Assembly: GCF_000196015.1 (NCBI RefSeq)
Contig: NC_007973.1
Coordinates: 2,046,001-2,110,000, forward strand
Direction of reading: 5' to 3'
Length of the DNA stretch: 64,000 bases
From: Cupriavidus metallidurans CH34
GTDB taxonomy: Bacteria > Pseudomonadota > Gammaproteobacteria > Burkholderiales > Burkholderiaceae
This document shows, in pieces, positions 37,058-45,328 of the stretch. The notes beneath the pieces were generated by a model, which was given only the letters and a program-made list of their open reading frames with translations, was not told where the DNA came from and did no database searches. The translations under genes and the position numbers were made by a program. Positions within the stretch are counted from its first letter, which is position 1. Each line of letters starts with the position of its first letter.

Positions 37058-37756
37058 ATGTCGAACGCCAAACTGGAAGTCCTGACCCCGCGCAACAGCC
37101 AGCTGATCATCATTGACCACCAGCCGCAAATGGCCTTCGGCGTCCAGTCGATGGACCGTCAGACCATGAAGAACAACGTTGTGGGCCTGGCCAAGGCTGC
37201 GAAGGTCTTCGACGTGCCGACCACCATCACCACCGTCGAAAGCGAGTCGTTCTCGGGCTACACCTACCCGGAACTGCTCGACGTGTTCCCCGGCAAGCAA
37301 ACCCTGGAACGCTCCTCGATGAACTCCTGGGACGACCAGAAAGTACGCGACGCGCTGGCCGCCAATGGCCGCAAGAAGGTAATCGTGGCCGGCCTGTGGA
37401 CCGAGGTCTGCAACACCACTTTCGCGCTCTCCGCCATGCTTGAAGGCGACTACGAAATCTACATGGTGGCCGACGCCTCGGGCGGCACCACCAAGGAAGC
37501 GCATGACTACGCCATGCAGCGCATGATCCAGGCCGGCGTGGTACCGGTGACGTGGCAACAGGTTCTGCTGGAATGGCAACGCGACTGGAAGAACCGCGAA
37601 ACGTACGACGCGGTGATGGCCGTGGCCAAGGAACACTCAGGCGCCTACGGCATGGGCATCGACTACGCCTACACGATGGTTCACAAGGCCGCGCAACGCA
37701 CGGCAACCCCACACGCATCGATCGCGCCCGTACACGCACCGGTGATCGAGCGCTGA
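37058..37756 (+). CDS. YcaC-like isochorismatase-family hydrolase, copy 1
   Basis: A 232-residue cysteine hydrolase of the isochorismatase superfamily. Catalytic Asp20 (LIIIDHQPQMAFG) and nucleophile Cys117 (GLWTEVCNTT) are present, with the lysine-containing NGRKKVIVAG strand between. YcaC relatives form ring-shaped multimers; their substrate is unknown. ATG 37058 has GGAGAG five bases upstream. A second, 5'-truncated copy of the same gene lies 650 bp downstream (38411-39034), so this is the surviving member of a local duplication. Confidence 0.93.
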   Translation: MSNAKLEVLTPRNSQLIIIDHQPQMAFGVQSMDRQTMKNNVVGLAKAAKVFDVPTTITTVESESFSGYTYPELLDVFPGKQTLERSSMNSWDDQKVRDALAANGRKKVIVAGLWTEVCNTTFALSAMLEGDYEIYMVADASGGTTKEAHDYAMQRMIQAGVVPVTWQQVLLEWQRDWKNRETYDAVMAVAKEHSGAYGMGIDYAYTMVHKAAQRTATPHASIAPVHAPVIER

Positions 37757-37794
37757 AGCATGCCCGCAGCCAGTCATCCCACGGAGCACACAAG

Positions 37795-37908
37795 ATGAAA
37801 TCAGATCGAAGCGTGGTCAACGGCGCCCTCCTGCTGGGATGCTGGCTGGCGGTCAGCACATCAAGCGTGGCGGCCGCAACGCTGGTCGCCCGGACGCTGA
37901 TCGCCTGA
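37795..37908 (+). CDS. Small signal-peptide-like ORF (37 aa)
   Basis: ATG 37795 is preceded by GGAG. The product MKSDRSVVNGALLLGCWLAV continues SSVAAATLVA and stops soon after: in effect a signal peptide without a mature domain. It may be a genuine tiny membrane protein or the head of a gene lost in the rearrangement recognised at 38.4 kb. Confidence 0.35.
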   Translation: MKSDRSVVNGALLLGCWLAVSTSSVAAATLVARTLIA

Positions 37909-37919
37909 GCATGTCAATC

Positions 37920-37943
37920 GCGCGGGGGAACCCTCTCCCGCGC
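37920..37943. terminator. GC hairpin between convergent genes
   Basis: GCGCGGG (37920-37926) pairs with CCCGCGC (37937-37943), ten-base loop, no T tract. It lies between the small ORF and the convergent response-regulator fragment and may act as a weak bidirectional terminator. Confidence 0.35.
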
Positions 37944-37960
37944 AACGTCCTGACAATCGG

Positions 37961-38410
37961 TCAGCGATCGGCCCTGCAGATACCGAGCTGCTGCGCCAGC
38001 AATACCAGATCAGCAAACGTGCGCGCCCGCATCTTGCGCATCGCCTGCCCGCGGTGAATCTTGACGGTAACCTCGCTGATGCCGATCTCGCCCGCAATCT
38101 GCTTGTTCAGCAGTCCTGTCACGGCCAGTCCCATGACTTCGGATTCGCGTGGCGTGAGTGTGGCGTAGTTCGCCCGAATCTCATCAACCTTGCCAACCGC
38201 CTGGCGGCGCAAACGGTCTTTCTCCAGCGCGGCGGATACGGCGTCCAGCAAATCCTGGTCGCGAAACGGCTTGGCCATGAAGTCTTCGGCCCCGGCCTTC
38301 ATGGCTGCGACGCTCATGGCGATGTCTCCGTACCCAGTCATGAAGATGATCGGAATATGAATGCCCATCTGCCCCAGCCTGGCCTGCAGATCCAGTCCGC
38401 TCTGGCCACG
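37961..38410 (-). pseudogene. FixJ/NarL-type response regulator, 5' truncated
   Basis: The minus strand encodes the C-terminal part of a FixJ-type regulator: the end of the receiver domain (RGQSGLDLQARLGQMGIHIP, then IFMTGYGDIAMSVAAMKAGA with the conserved Lys of AKPF) and a complete LuxR-type HTH (YATLTPRESEVMGLAVTGLL, KIHRGQAMRKMRART). The first 50-60 residues, including the phosphorylated aspartate, are missing. Reading further upstream, homology stops at about 38400-38415, exactly where a truncated YcaC-like gene begins on the other strand. An ATG at 38368 could still give a 135-residue HTH protein without a working receiver. Confidence 0.8.
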
Positions 38411-39034
38411 CAGCCGCAGATGGCGTTCGGCATTCAGTCCATTGATCGTCAGACGCTGAAGAACAATGTGGTCGGCCTTGCCAAGGCCGCCAAGATCTTC
38501 AATATCCCGACCACCATCAGCACCGTGGAAAGCGAGTCGTTCTCGGGCTACACGTTTCCAGAGCTCCTTGACGTGTTCCCGAACGCGAAAACACTCGAGC
38601 GATCATCGATGAACTCCTGGGACGACCAGAAGGTGCGCGATGCGCTGAAGGCGGCCGGCCGCAAGAAGATCGTGGCTGCCGGGCTGTGGACCGAGGTGTG
38701 CATTACCACCTTCGCCCTGTGCGCCATGCAGGACGCCGGCTATGAGTTCTACGTGGTTGCGGATGCCTGTGGTGGCAATACCCGGGAAGCCCATGACTAC
38801 GCGATGCAACGCATGATCCAGGCCGGCGTGGTGCCGGTGACATGGCAGCAAGTACTGCTCGAATGGCAGCGCGACTGGGCGCATCACGACACCTATGATG
38901 CCGTGATGCAGCTCGTGAAGGAGCACTCCGGCGCCTACGGCATGGGTGTGGACTACGCCTACACGATGGTCCATAAAGCCGCGCAACGGACCGCCACGCC
39001 GCACGAATCGCTCGCACCCGTACCGGCACGCTGA
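38411..39034 (+). pseudogene. YcaC-like hydrolase, copy 2, 5' truncated
   Basis: From QPQMAFGIQSIDRQTLKNNV to the C-terminus this frame is a close paralogue of copy 1 (37058-37756), including the nucleophile region GLWTEVCITT. The first 22 residues with the catalytic Asp are missing. The open frame continues upstream into the antisense of the response-regulator fragment, so it has no start of its own. It is followed by a strong hairpin terminator, its original one. Any product would lack a catalytic residue. Confidence 0.8.
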
Positions 39035-39047
39035 AGGTGGACTGACA

Positions 39048-39076
39048 CACGGCTGCCTTGTCGGCAGCCGTGCCTT
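39048..39076 (+). terminator. Hairpin terminator after YcaC copy 2
   Basis: A perfect 10-bp stem (39048-39057 with 39063-39072) with a five-base loop, 13 bp after the stop; the T tract is weak (CCTTG). Confidence 0.6.
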
Positions 39077-39179
39077 GCATCGAGCGCAACGCTGGGTTGC
39101 GCGGCGTCCCTATTCAGGAATCCGGGCGCGTGCCTTACCTTTGTGTCATCGCCATTTCGCTTCAGGACTGGAGCGCTCC

Positions 39180-39833
39180 ATGACACCGATAGACATCATC
39201 ATCACTTACGACTTCATTTGCCCCTGGTGCTGGATCGGGCATCAATCGCTGAAGGCCGGCATCGAGCAGGCTGGCATGGCTGGCCGATTCCGCTCGCAAT
39301 ACCAGCCTTACGAGCTCAACCCGGACATGCCGAAACCCAGCTCGAATCGCAAGGCATATCGCAGCCGCAAGTTCGGCAGCTGGGAGCGGTCCCAGGTGCT
39401 GGATGCGGAGGTTGCGGCGGCTGGGAAACGCGTGGGACTTGCATTCAACTACGACCGGATACTGGTCACGCCGAATACACGCCTGGCACACCGCCTTATG
39501 CGCTACGTACTGGACCAGGACGCCGCACGCGCGGATGACTTGTTCAGCGCAGTGATGGAAGCCTATTTCACACGCGGACAGGACATTGGCTCTCTGGACG
39601 TGCTGGTAGACATCGCGGTTTCGATCGGCTTCGACGCAGCCGGCGTGCGCGAGTATCTGAACGGCTCGGCCGGGGAAACGAGCGTCGTGGCCCAGGAACT
39701 ACAGGCCCAGTTCGATGGCGTCCGTTCGGTGCCCACATACCGGGTCGGCAACCAGCGTATCACCGATGGTCAACCGCCCCAACATTTCGCCCGCGTCTTG
39801 CAGGCTGCTGCCGGCGAAGTGGAGAACATGTAG
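39180..39833 (+). CDS. DsbA-family oxidoreductase (FrnE-like)
   Basis: A 217-residue thioredoxin-fold protein with the active site CPWC at about residues 15-18 (YDFICPWCWIGHQSLK), a helical insertion (about 70-160) and cis-Pro loop VRSVPTYRVGNQRI. No signal peptide is seen, so it is cytoplasmic like FrnE and 2-hydroxychromene-2-carboxylate-isomerase relatives. GGAG lies seven bases before ATG 39180. It may catalyse thiol-disulfide exchange under oxidative stress. Convergent with the TMEM175-like gene. Confidence 0.9.
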   Translation: MTPIDIIITYDFICPWCWIGHQSLKAGIEQAGMAGRFRSQYQPYELNPDMPKPSSNRKAYRSRKFGSWERSQVLDAEVAAAGKRVGLAFNYDRILVTPNTRLAHRLMRYVLDQDAARADDLFSAVMEAYFTRGQDIGSLDVLVDIAVSIGFDAAGVREYLNGSAGETSVVAQELQAQFDGVRSVPTYRVGNQRITDGQPPQHFARVLQAAAGEVENM

Positions 39834-39888
39834 CCCCGGGGGGCGAGGCTGGCCCGCATTTGACGCGGACGGCGCGCTTCCCAGCGGC

Positions 39889-40488
39889 CTATGAATCCCT
39901 GCCGCCCTGCCCCAGAAGATAGCGCTCGATTCGCGAATCGGGCAGAAACCAGAATGCAGCCATCGCAATCAGAATGAGTGTTGCCGCGATGCTGCTGAAG
40001 AAACTCACCACGATCGCCAATGCGTACACGACGAGCGATACCCTGCCCTTCCGATCCTTGCCGATGGCACCTGCGAGCATGGAGCCCTGTCCCTCCGATG
40101 CCATGATGACGCGCTGCAGAATCCAATAGGATATGGCGCACATAAAGAGCACAAAGGCGTACAGCGCGGTTGGAATCTCCGAGAATTCCGACTTGCCAGT
40201 CCAGGTGGTGGTGATAGGAATCATCGTCAGCCAGAACAACAGATTGAGGTTCGCCCACATGACCTTCCCGTTGATACCACGCACCATCTGGAACAGGTGA
40301 TGGTGATTGTTCCAGTAGATGCCGACATAGATGAAGCTGAGCACGTATCCAAAGAAATGGGGCGCCTCTGCTCGTACGCCAGTCCAGTTGAACTCCGCTG
40401 GAAGCTGAATCTGATAGAGCATCAGCGTCAAGCTCACGGAAATCACTCCATCGCTGAATGATTCCAGCCGACTCTTGTTGATGGTCAT
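39889..40488 (-). CDS. TMEM175-family (DUF1211) potassium-channel-like membrane protein
   Basis: A 199-residue protein with six hydrophobic segments and the family signature ESFSDGVISVSLTLM (RxxxFSDGV-type) in the first helix, which forms the channel filter in TMEM175 proteins. Two charged His-rich loops (YWNNHHHLFQ) follow helix 2. The ATG at 40488 lies nine bases after the stop of the DUF1275 gene; a TTG at 40500 would overlap it. The two membrane proteins and the hydrolase further upstream probably form an operon. Confidence 0.88.
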   Translation of the reverse strand: MTINKSRLESFSDGVISVSLTLMLYQIQLPAEFNWTGVRAEAPHFFGYVLSFIYVGIYWNNHHHLFQMVRGINGKVMWANLNLLFWLTMIPITTTWTGKSEFSEIPTALYAFVLFMCAISYWILQRVIMASEGQGSMLAGAIGKDRKGRVSLVVYALAIVVSFFSSIAATLILIAMAAFWFLPDSRIERYLLGQGGRDS

Positions 40489-40496
40489 GGCAGTGG

Positions 40497-41210
40497 TCAA
40501 ATGAACTGCTTGCGGAACGCAAGGCTGGCCAGATACAAGATCGCCAGCGTGAAAGGCAGCACACTCCAGAAGCCGATGCGCATGTAAAGCACCGCGCCAA
40601 GGAACGCGCCCGCGACAAACCCGACGACGATGCTTCCGCTTTTCAGCACGGCGACCCCGTGTTCGCGGCTGAACGTGCGCACGAAGTTGGATAGATCGAT
40701 GCCAAACTGCGTGGTGTTCCCCGTCATCATCGTGCTGGGGCTGATGTGCTTGATCAAGGTCTTGCTCGCCGTATTGCGGATTGCCAGAGCCATCAGGCCC
40801 AGGCCACCCGTCAGTGCCAGCTCACCCGCGCCGGGATCAAGGAGCGGATCGAAGTACAGTCCCACCAGCATGAAGGCGGACAGGAACACCGCCTCCGCCA
40901 CGAACAGCCAGCCCAGGGTCTTGTGGGACTGGTTGCAGCGGTCGATCCACATCTTGGCCAGCATGACCGTGACGATGAATAGCGGAATGGCGCCCAGTTT
41001 CACCCACAGTCCCGCGCCCCCTTTCACAAGGGCCGCGCCTGCCAGCACCAGGTTGCCCGTCACATGGGCGGTGAAGAAGCCGAGCAAGGCGATGAAGCCG
41101 ATGGTGTCGATGGCGCCACCCACGATGGTGAGCAGCACTGCCGCGCGGCATTGCGCCCACAGGCTGGCTGCCGGGTTGTCGTGGGATTGCGAATCGCTGA
41201 TGGCCGTCAT
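40497..41210 (-). CDS. DUF1275 (YoaK-type) membrane protein
   Basis: A 237-residue inner-membrane protein with six hydrophobic segments and the DUF1275 features GGAIDTIGFIALLGFFTAHV near residue 30 and STMMTGNTTQFGIDL near 140. Function is not established; a transport role is assumed. I chose ATG 41210 with GGAGG upstream; a GTG at 41261 would overlap the preceding stop. It lies between the isochorismatase-like gene and the TMEM175-like gene in a tight unit. Confidence 0.88.
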   Translation of the reverse strand: MTAISDSQSHDNPAASLWAQCRAAVLLTIVGGAIDTIGFIALLGFFTAHVTGNLVLAGAALVKGGAGLWVKLGAIPLFIVTVMLAKMWIDRCNQSHKTLGWLFVAEAVFLSAFMLVGLYFDPLLDPGAGELALTGGLGLMALAIRNTASKTLIKHISPSTMMTGNTTQFGIDLSNFVRTFSREHGVAVLKSGSIVVGFVAGAFLGAVLYMRIGFWSVLPFTLAILYLASLAFRKQFI

Positions 41211-41257
41211 ATCCGTTACGTCCTCCGAAGAGCATTGAGCGCCTGCGTCACGGACGC

Positions 41258-41884
41258 TCACGCCGGTTTGATCATGTCACGCGCATACGCCAGACCCGTG
41301 CCGTACCCACCACCATGCTCCACCACAATCGCGCGAGCCTTCTCATAGGTTTCGTGGCGGGTCCAATCCCGCTGGAATTCGAGCAGGAGCTGAAGCCAGG
41401 AGGTCATGACTGCGCCAGCTGCCGCCATCCGTCGCAACGCGAGTTCATGGCTTGTCGGGCTCAGTCCACCACAGGCATCGGCCACGACGTAGACCTGATA
41501 CCCCTCTGATAACGCGGAAAGAACCGGGAAGCTCACGCAGGCCTCCGTCAGCAAGCCCGCAATGATCAGCGTACGCTTTCCGGTCGCCGTGATCGCATTG
41601 CGCACCGCATCGTCTTCCCACAGATTCATGTTGCGCCGTTCGATCGGGTTGACGTCCTTCAGCACTTCCCGGAACGCTGGCATCAATGGGCCGCTGTACA
41701 CCTTCGAGGCCGAGGTCGAAACCACAACCGGCAAGTCGAAGGCGACCGCCGTCTTGGCAACCGCAAGCCCGTTGCTGCGCAGAATCTGCGGGTCTTGAGA
41801 TCCCGCAGCAAACGCCAGGCCCGCCTGCTCATCAACGAGGATCAGGGCGCAATCGGCAGGGTCGAGCAACGGTAGTTTGGACAT
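41258..41884 (-). CDS. Isochorismatase-family cysteine hydrolase, divergent paralogue
   Basis: A 208-residue hydrolase with catalytic Asp (ALILVDEQAGLAFA) and nucleophile Cys in GLLTEACVSFPVL, plus the YcaC-like C-terminus (TSWLQLLLEFQRDWTRHETY). It is related to the two YcaC copies at 37-39 kb but only distantly. ATG 41884 has AGGAGA seven bases upstream. It heads the unit with DUF1275 and TMEM175-like genes. Confidence 0.92.
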   Translation of the reverse strand: MSKLPLLDPADCALILVDEQAGLAFAAGSQDPQILRSNGLAVAKTAVAFDLPVVVSTSASKVYSGPLMPAFREVLKDVNPIERRNMNLWEDDAVRNAITATGKRTLIIAGLLTEACVSFPVLSALSEGYQVYVVADACGGLSPTSHELALRRMAAAGAVMTSWLQLLLEFQRDWTRHETYEKARAIVVEHGGGYGTGLAYARDMIKPA

Positions 41885-42155
41885 GTGGATTCTCCTGTGT
41901 GTCTGGGACTGCAATCTCGTTGCAATCCTGGGGCTGCGCAGCAAGTCTATTCAACTAAATTCAGCAATTGAACCTGCGTTGCGCGGTTGCACTGTTTGGC
42001 GGCGTTTTTGGCTTGTTTTTGCGCCATGCGGGGAACTATAGCGGCGGACCCCGGACTTGAATCGTCGGATTCACGCACAAATCAATCAAATTTTTTGAAC
42101 TTCGAATTTCATCCAGCGACGCGCTCCAAGGGCGGCGCGACTGCACACCCGGCCA

Positions 42156-42458
42156 TCAGACGAACCGTGGAATCGGCCCTAGCTGCGGCGTCTGGTCCGG
42201 AAGCGTGACTTCCTCCCGATCGACGTAGCACCACCCCCATCCCTCAGGAGGGTCGTATCCCTCGATGATTGGATGTCCGGTTTTCTCGTAATGCGCACGG
42301 GCGTGCCTGAGGGGAGAGTTGTCGCAGCAACCAACGTGACCGCACGCCCGGCACAACCGAAGATGCACCCACGTGCTGCCCACGTTCAGACATTCTTCGC
42401 AACCCCGGGCGCTTGGTACGACGTCACGGATCGTATCCGCATGGTCACAAGTTTTCAC
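42156..42458 (-). CDS. UBP-type zinc-finger protein
   Basis: A 100-residue protein built almost wholly of a UBP-type (ZnF_UBP) zinc finger: CEECLNVGSTWVHLRLCRAC, GHVGCCDNSPLRHARAHYEK and TGHPIIEGYDPPEGWGWCYVD carry the Cys/His ligands and the W-x-W-C pocket that in eukaryotes binds a ubiquitin C-terminus. Bacteria lack ubiquitin, so the ligand is unknown. The start is GTG at 42458, overlapping by four bases the stop of the flavoprotein gene: the two are translationally coupled. Confidence 0.9.
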   Translation of the reverse strand: MKTCDHADTIRDVVPSARGCEECLNVGSTWVHLRLCRACGHVGCCDNSPLRHARAHYEKTGHPIIEGYDPPEGWGWCYVDREEVTLPDQTPQLGPIPRFV

Positions 42459-44107
42459 GCCGCCTCCTTGGCCTGCTTGCTGAGGTAATTGTGGATCTGT
42501 GAAATGGCGGCAGCCCCATCGCCGACTGCGGCGGCCACCCGCTTGGTCGAGCCCGCTCGGACGTCGCCGATGGCAAAGACTCCGGGCATGCTGGTCTCGA
42601 GCGAAGACGTCGATCCACCAGTCAAGATGAAGCCCTTGTCGTCCATCGCTAATGAACCGTTGAGCCAGCAGGTATGCGGTGTCGCGCCGATGAACAGGAA
42701 GAGATGGCAGATTTCGTACTGCGTCAACGCCGCGCTGGCGCGATCGCGAACTGTGGCGCTGGCAAGCGTCTCACCATGGGGTGCGAGTCCGATCAGATCC
42801 GTGCCGACATGAATGTCGACGTTGGGTAACGCAGAAATACGATTGATGAGGTAGCGCGACATCGTCTCCGAAAGCTCTCGCCGCACGAATACGTGAAGCC
42901 GCTTCACGTGCGGAGCAAGAAACACGATCGCCTGGCCCGCCGAATTGCCGCCGCCGACAAGGGCGATTTCCTTGCCTGCACACAAGCGCGCTTCGATCGG
43001 AGATGCCCAATAGGAGACCCCAGCGCCTTCGAAATGCCTGAGGCCGGCGATGTCTGGTTGCCGGTAGGCAGCACCTGAAGCGATCACGACAGTGCGCGCT
43101 GCCACTGTCGAGTCATCGGAGAGCCCCAGCGTCAGCCGATCCCCATCGCGATCCAGCCGCCCCACACTCACGGGGATGGCCACCTCGGCCCCGAACTTCA
43201 GGGCCTGGGTGAATGCGCGGCCTGCGAGCGCCTGCCCCGAGATGCCGGTCGGAAAGCCAAGATAGTTTTCGATTCGCGCCGACGCTCCGGCCTGCCCGCC
43301 CATGGTGCGCTCGTCAAGAACGATCACCGAGAGGCCCTCCGAAGCGCCATAGACCGCAGCCGCCAACCCGGCCGGACCCGCACCCACAACGGCAACGTCG
43401 TAGGTTTTCCGCTGCTCGATCTTGGGGAGAATGCCGAGGCAGGCCGCCAGTTCACGCTCGTCCGGCCGCTTCAATACTGCGCCACCGGGGCAGACCACCA
43501 GCGGCATGTCGGTAGGAAGAAGCGCCATCCGCTCGACGAAGCTACGCCCATCACCGTCGACCCGAGGGTCCATGATGTGATTGGGGTAGCCGCCACGGGT
43601 CAGAAATCCCTGCAGGCGCAGAAGGTGCAAATCATCTGACGCACCAATCAAAATCGTACCCGAGCCACCATGCTCGATCAGGCTGACGCGCCGCAAGATC
43701 AATGCGCGCATGACGATTTCGCCAACCTCCGCCGATCCGATCATCAGCGCGCGCAAGTGCGGTGGATCGAATGGCAGCAGCGTGGCGCCGTCCGGACCCG
43801 CCTGCGCCAGCGCAAGCGACGCACGGCCATCGATCTGACTGACCTCTCCGGTAAACTGCCCCGCGCGATGGGTAGTGATGGGCGCGCTCTCGTCCAGGCC
43901 ATTGCGGCGCAGAACATCAATGGAACCATCCAGCACGAGCCAAACCGGTACGTTCCTGTCCCCCGTGGCAAAGACAGTCTCACCCGATGCGAACACGCGC
44001 GGCGGACCGCTTGCGAATCGGCTAGCCGCCTCAACCTGAATCGGCGTCAGAACGGGAAACATCTGATGTCTGCGCGACCCGACACCGCCTGTATTCTGCT
44101 GGATCAT
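42455..44107 (-). CDS. cNMP-binding-domain / thioredoxin-reductase-like flavoprotein
   Basis: A 550-residue fusion. Residues about 20-140 form a cyclic-nucleotide-binding-like beta-roll (VFASGETVFATGDRNVPVWL, HRAGQFTGEVSQIDGRASLA). Residues about 235-550 form a thioredoxin-reductase-like enzyme with FAD motif VAVVGAGPAGLAAAVYGASE, NADPH motif IALVGGGNSAGQAIVFLA and C-terminal GVFAIGDVRAGSTKR. The redox CxxC of thioredoxin reductase is missing; that region reads VSYWASPIEARLC. So it cannot reduce thioredoxin in the usual way and probably passes electrons to another partner. GGAGAG precedes ATG 44107. The UBP zinc finger and OsmC genes flank it. Confidence 0.92.
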   Translation of the reverse strand: MIQQNTGGVGSRRHQMFPVLTPIQVEAASRFASGPPRVFASGETVFATGDRNVPVWLVLDGSIDVLRRNGLDESAPITTHRAGQFTGEVSQIDGRASLALAQAGPDGATLLPFDPPHLRALMIGSAEVGEIVMRALILRRVSLIEHGGSGTILIGASDDLHLLRLQGFLTRGGYPNHIMDPRVDGDGRSFVERMALLPTDMPLVVCPGGAVLKRPDERELAACLGILPKIEQRKTYDVAVVGAGPAGLAAAVYGASEGLSVIVLDERTMGGQAGASARIENYLGFPTGISGQALAGRAFTQALKFGAEVAIPVSVGRLDRDGDRLTLGLSDDSTVAARTVVIASGAAYRQPDIAGLRHFEGAGVSYWASPIEARLCAGKEIALVGGGNSAGQAIVFLAPHVKRLHVFVRRELSETMSRYLINRISALPNVDIHVGTDLIGLAPHGETLASATVRDRASAALTQYEICHLFLFIGATPHTCWLNGSLAMDDKGFILTGGSTSSLETSMPGVFAIGDVRAGSTKRVAAAVGDGAAAISQIHNYLSKQAKEAA

Positions 44108-44200
44108 ATGAGCGCTCTCCTCTTCCGCCCAGCGTCCGGCGGGTTCGTTGCCAGCCAGCTCGGGAATGCCTGAAGGCGGCCTGCCTGAAACACGTCGACG

Positions 44201-44584
44201 TCAAGCCAGGCGCGTGTCGATCGGCAACCCGGACCGCAGCGTCTTCGTGACGGGCGTTCGCTCGGCAATCTCCGCCATGCGCATTCGCTGGCTCTCTTCC
44301 AAACCTTTCATGACAAGCGTCCGCTCGATACGGAGCGCGTCAGTCCCGACAAGCCGCATGGAGACCTCCAGCGACTCCAAATGCCAGCCCTTGCGCTCGG
44401 CATACATCCTGAGTGTGATGGCAGTACACGCTCCCAAGCTTGCCAGCAATAGATCATAGGGTGCCGGGCCAACCCCTTGCCCGCCGAGCGCACGGGGCTC
44501 ATCGGCCGTGATGGCGTGGCCCGATACCATGATGCTCGTGCGATAGCGCGACGTCGATCCAATCTGTGCTGTGCCAAATGTCAT
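44201..44584 (-). CDS. OsmC/Ohr-family peroxiredoxin-like protein
   Basis: A 127-residue OsmC-family protein. The essential thiol of the second motif is present (LASLGACTAITLRMYAERKG), and the N-terminal part carries GPAPYDLLLA. A second conserved Cys is not evident, so the exact peroxidase type is uncertain; YhfA-like members have a similar pattern. ATG 44584 is preceded by AGGAA. It is the first gene of the redox cluster, 93 bp ahead of the flavoprotein. Confidence 0.88.
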   Translation of the reverse strand: MTFGTAQIGSTSRYRTSIMVSGHAITADEPRALGGQGVGPAPYDLLLASLGACTAITLRMYAERKGWHLESLEVSMRLVGTDALRIERTLVMKGLEESQRMRMAEIAERTPVTKTLRSGLPIDTRLA

Positions 44585-45172
44585 GGTTCCTGTCTCCACT
44601 TCACCATGGGGATGCGGGATGAACTAACTTTGGCTGAGTATTCGTGCAAACCGGCCGATAGATCAATCAACCTTTCGTATTGCTAGACTGGCGCGGCGGC
44701 TGTTGGCGCTACTCAATCATTGGGGCGACGGAGACAGCGTGCCGCAATGCAGCAAGTATCCATGCACGTCATGACGAGGGAGCTGGAGATGGCCGACCAA
44801 GCCCGATCCAGAAAACTGGCAGGGTCGAACAGTTACGGATGCGCGCGCTGGATCGTTCCGCCCACGACCGCACGGAGATGGCGCCCCGTCCACTCGAATC
44901 TGGGCTATTACGGCTTTCGCGCGTACGCATAGCTGACCAGTAGCGGTCTAAGCCAGGAATTCGCGTTGAACCACGCCAGGGGCTAGCCGTGGCAGTCATC
45001 ATCAACTCTGCTGGCAACAACCCGGCGCGCCCATCAGACTCCGTCCTGCGGACGATCGATGTTTGGGCTGAATCGATCATTCCGTGCCGTGCGCAACAGC
45101 CCAGAGCCAGCGAGGCTCAAGCGCTGGGCAGTCGGCAGAGACTGACCAAGAGCCGTCAGTTAGGCCGGCGCG
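44585..45172. other. Intergenic region with no recognised gene
   Basis: 588 bp. It contains the divergent promoters for the osmC-type and SDR genes. Short open frames exist but none has a convincing ribosome binding site or family. Confidence 0.35.
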
Positions 45173-45328
45173 ATGGGGGCGTTGGAACACAGCCCGGCCA
45201 CAAAAGTGGCGCTCCACGTAGCGCTGGCATCAGTGCTTCTTTGGCTTCCGCTGTTCCTGCTTCTTGTACCATTACTCGCTACTTTGATCGGGAACATGAC
45301 ATGGCGGAGCGGCGAACAGCTCTTGTAA
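45173..45328 (+). CDS. Possible small membrane protein (51 aa) overlapping the SDR start
   Basis: ATG 45173 to TAA 45328, in a different frame from the SDR and overlapping its first 28 bases. The product has a polar head (GALEHSPATKVALH) and a long hydrophobic helix (VALASVLLWLPLFLLLVPLL), then a short polar tail, the layout of a single-pass membrane peptide. The upstream sequence has only a weak AGG. Translation through it would deliver ribosomes to the SDR start, so it may also act as a leader ORF. Confidence 0.4.
   Translation: MGALEHSPATKVALHVALASVLLWLPLFLLLVPLLATLIGNMTWRSGEQLL

Noticed and set aside
38054..39034. A single 326-residue hydrolase with a long N-terminal extension
   Set aside because: The first 119 residues are the antisense of the response-regulator fragment; only the part from 38411 resembles the family, so it is treated as truncated.
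44720..44932. A 70-codon frame upstream of the SDR
   Set aside because: Arg-rich, no start signal, no family; probably chance.
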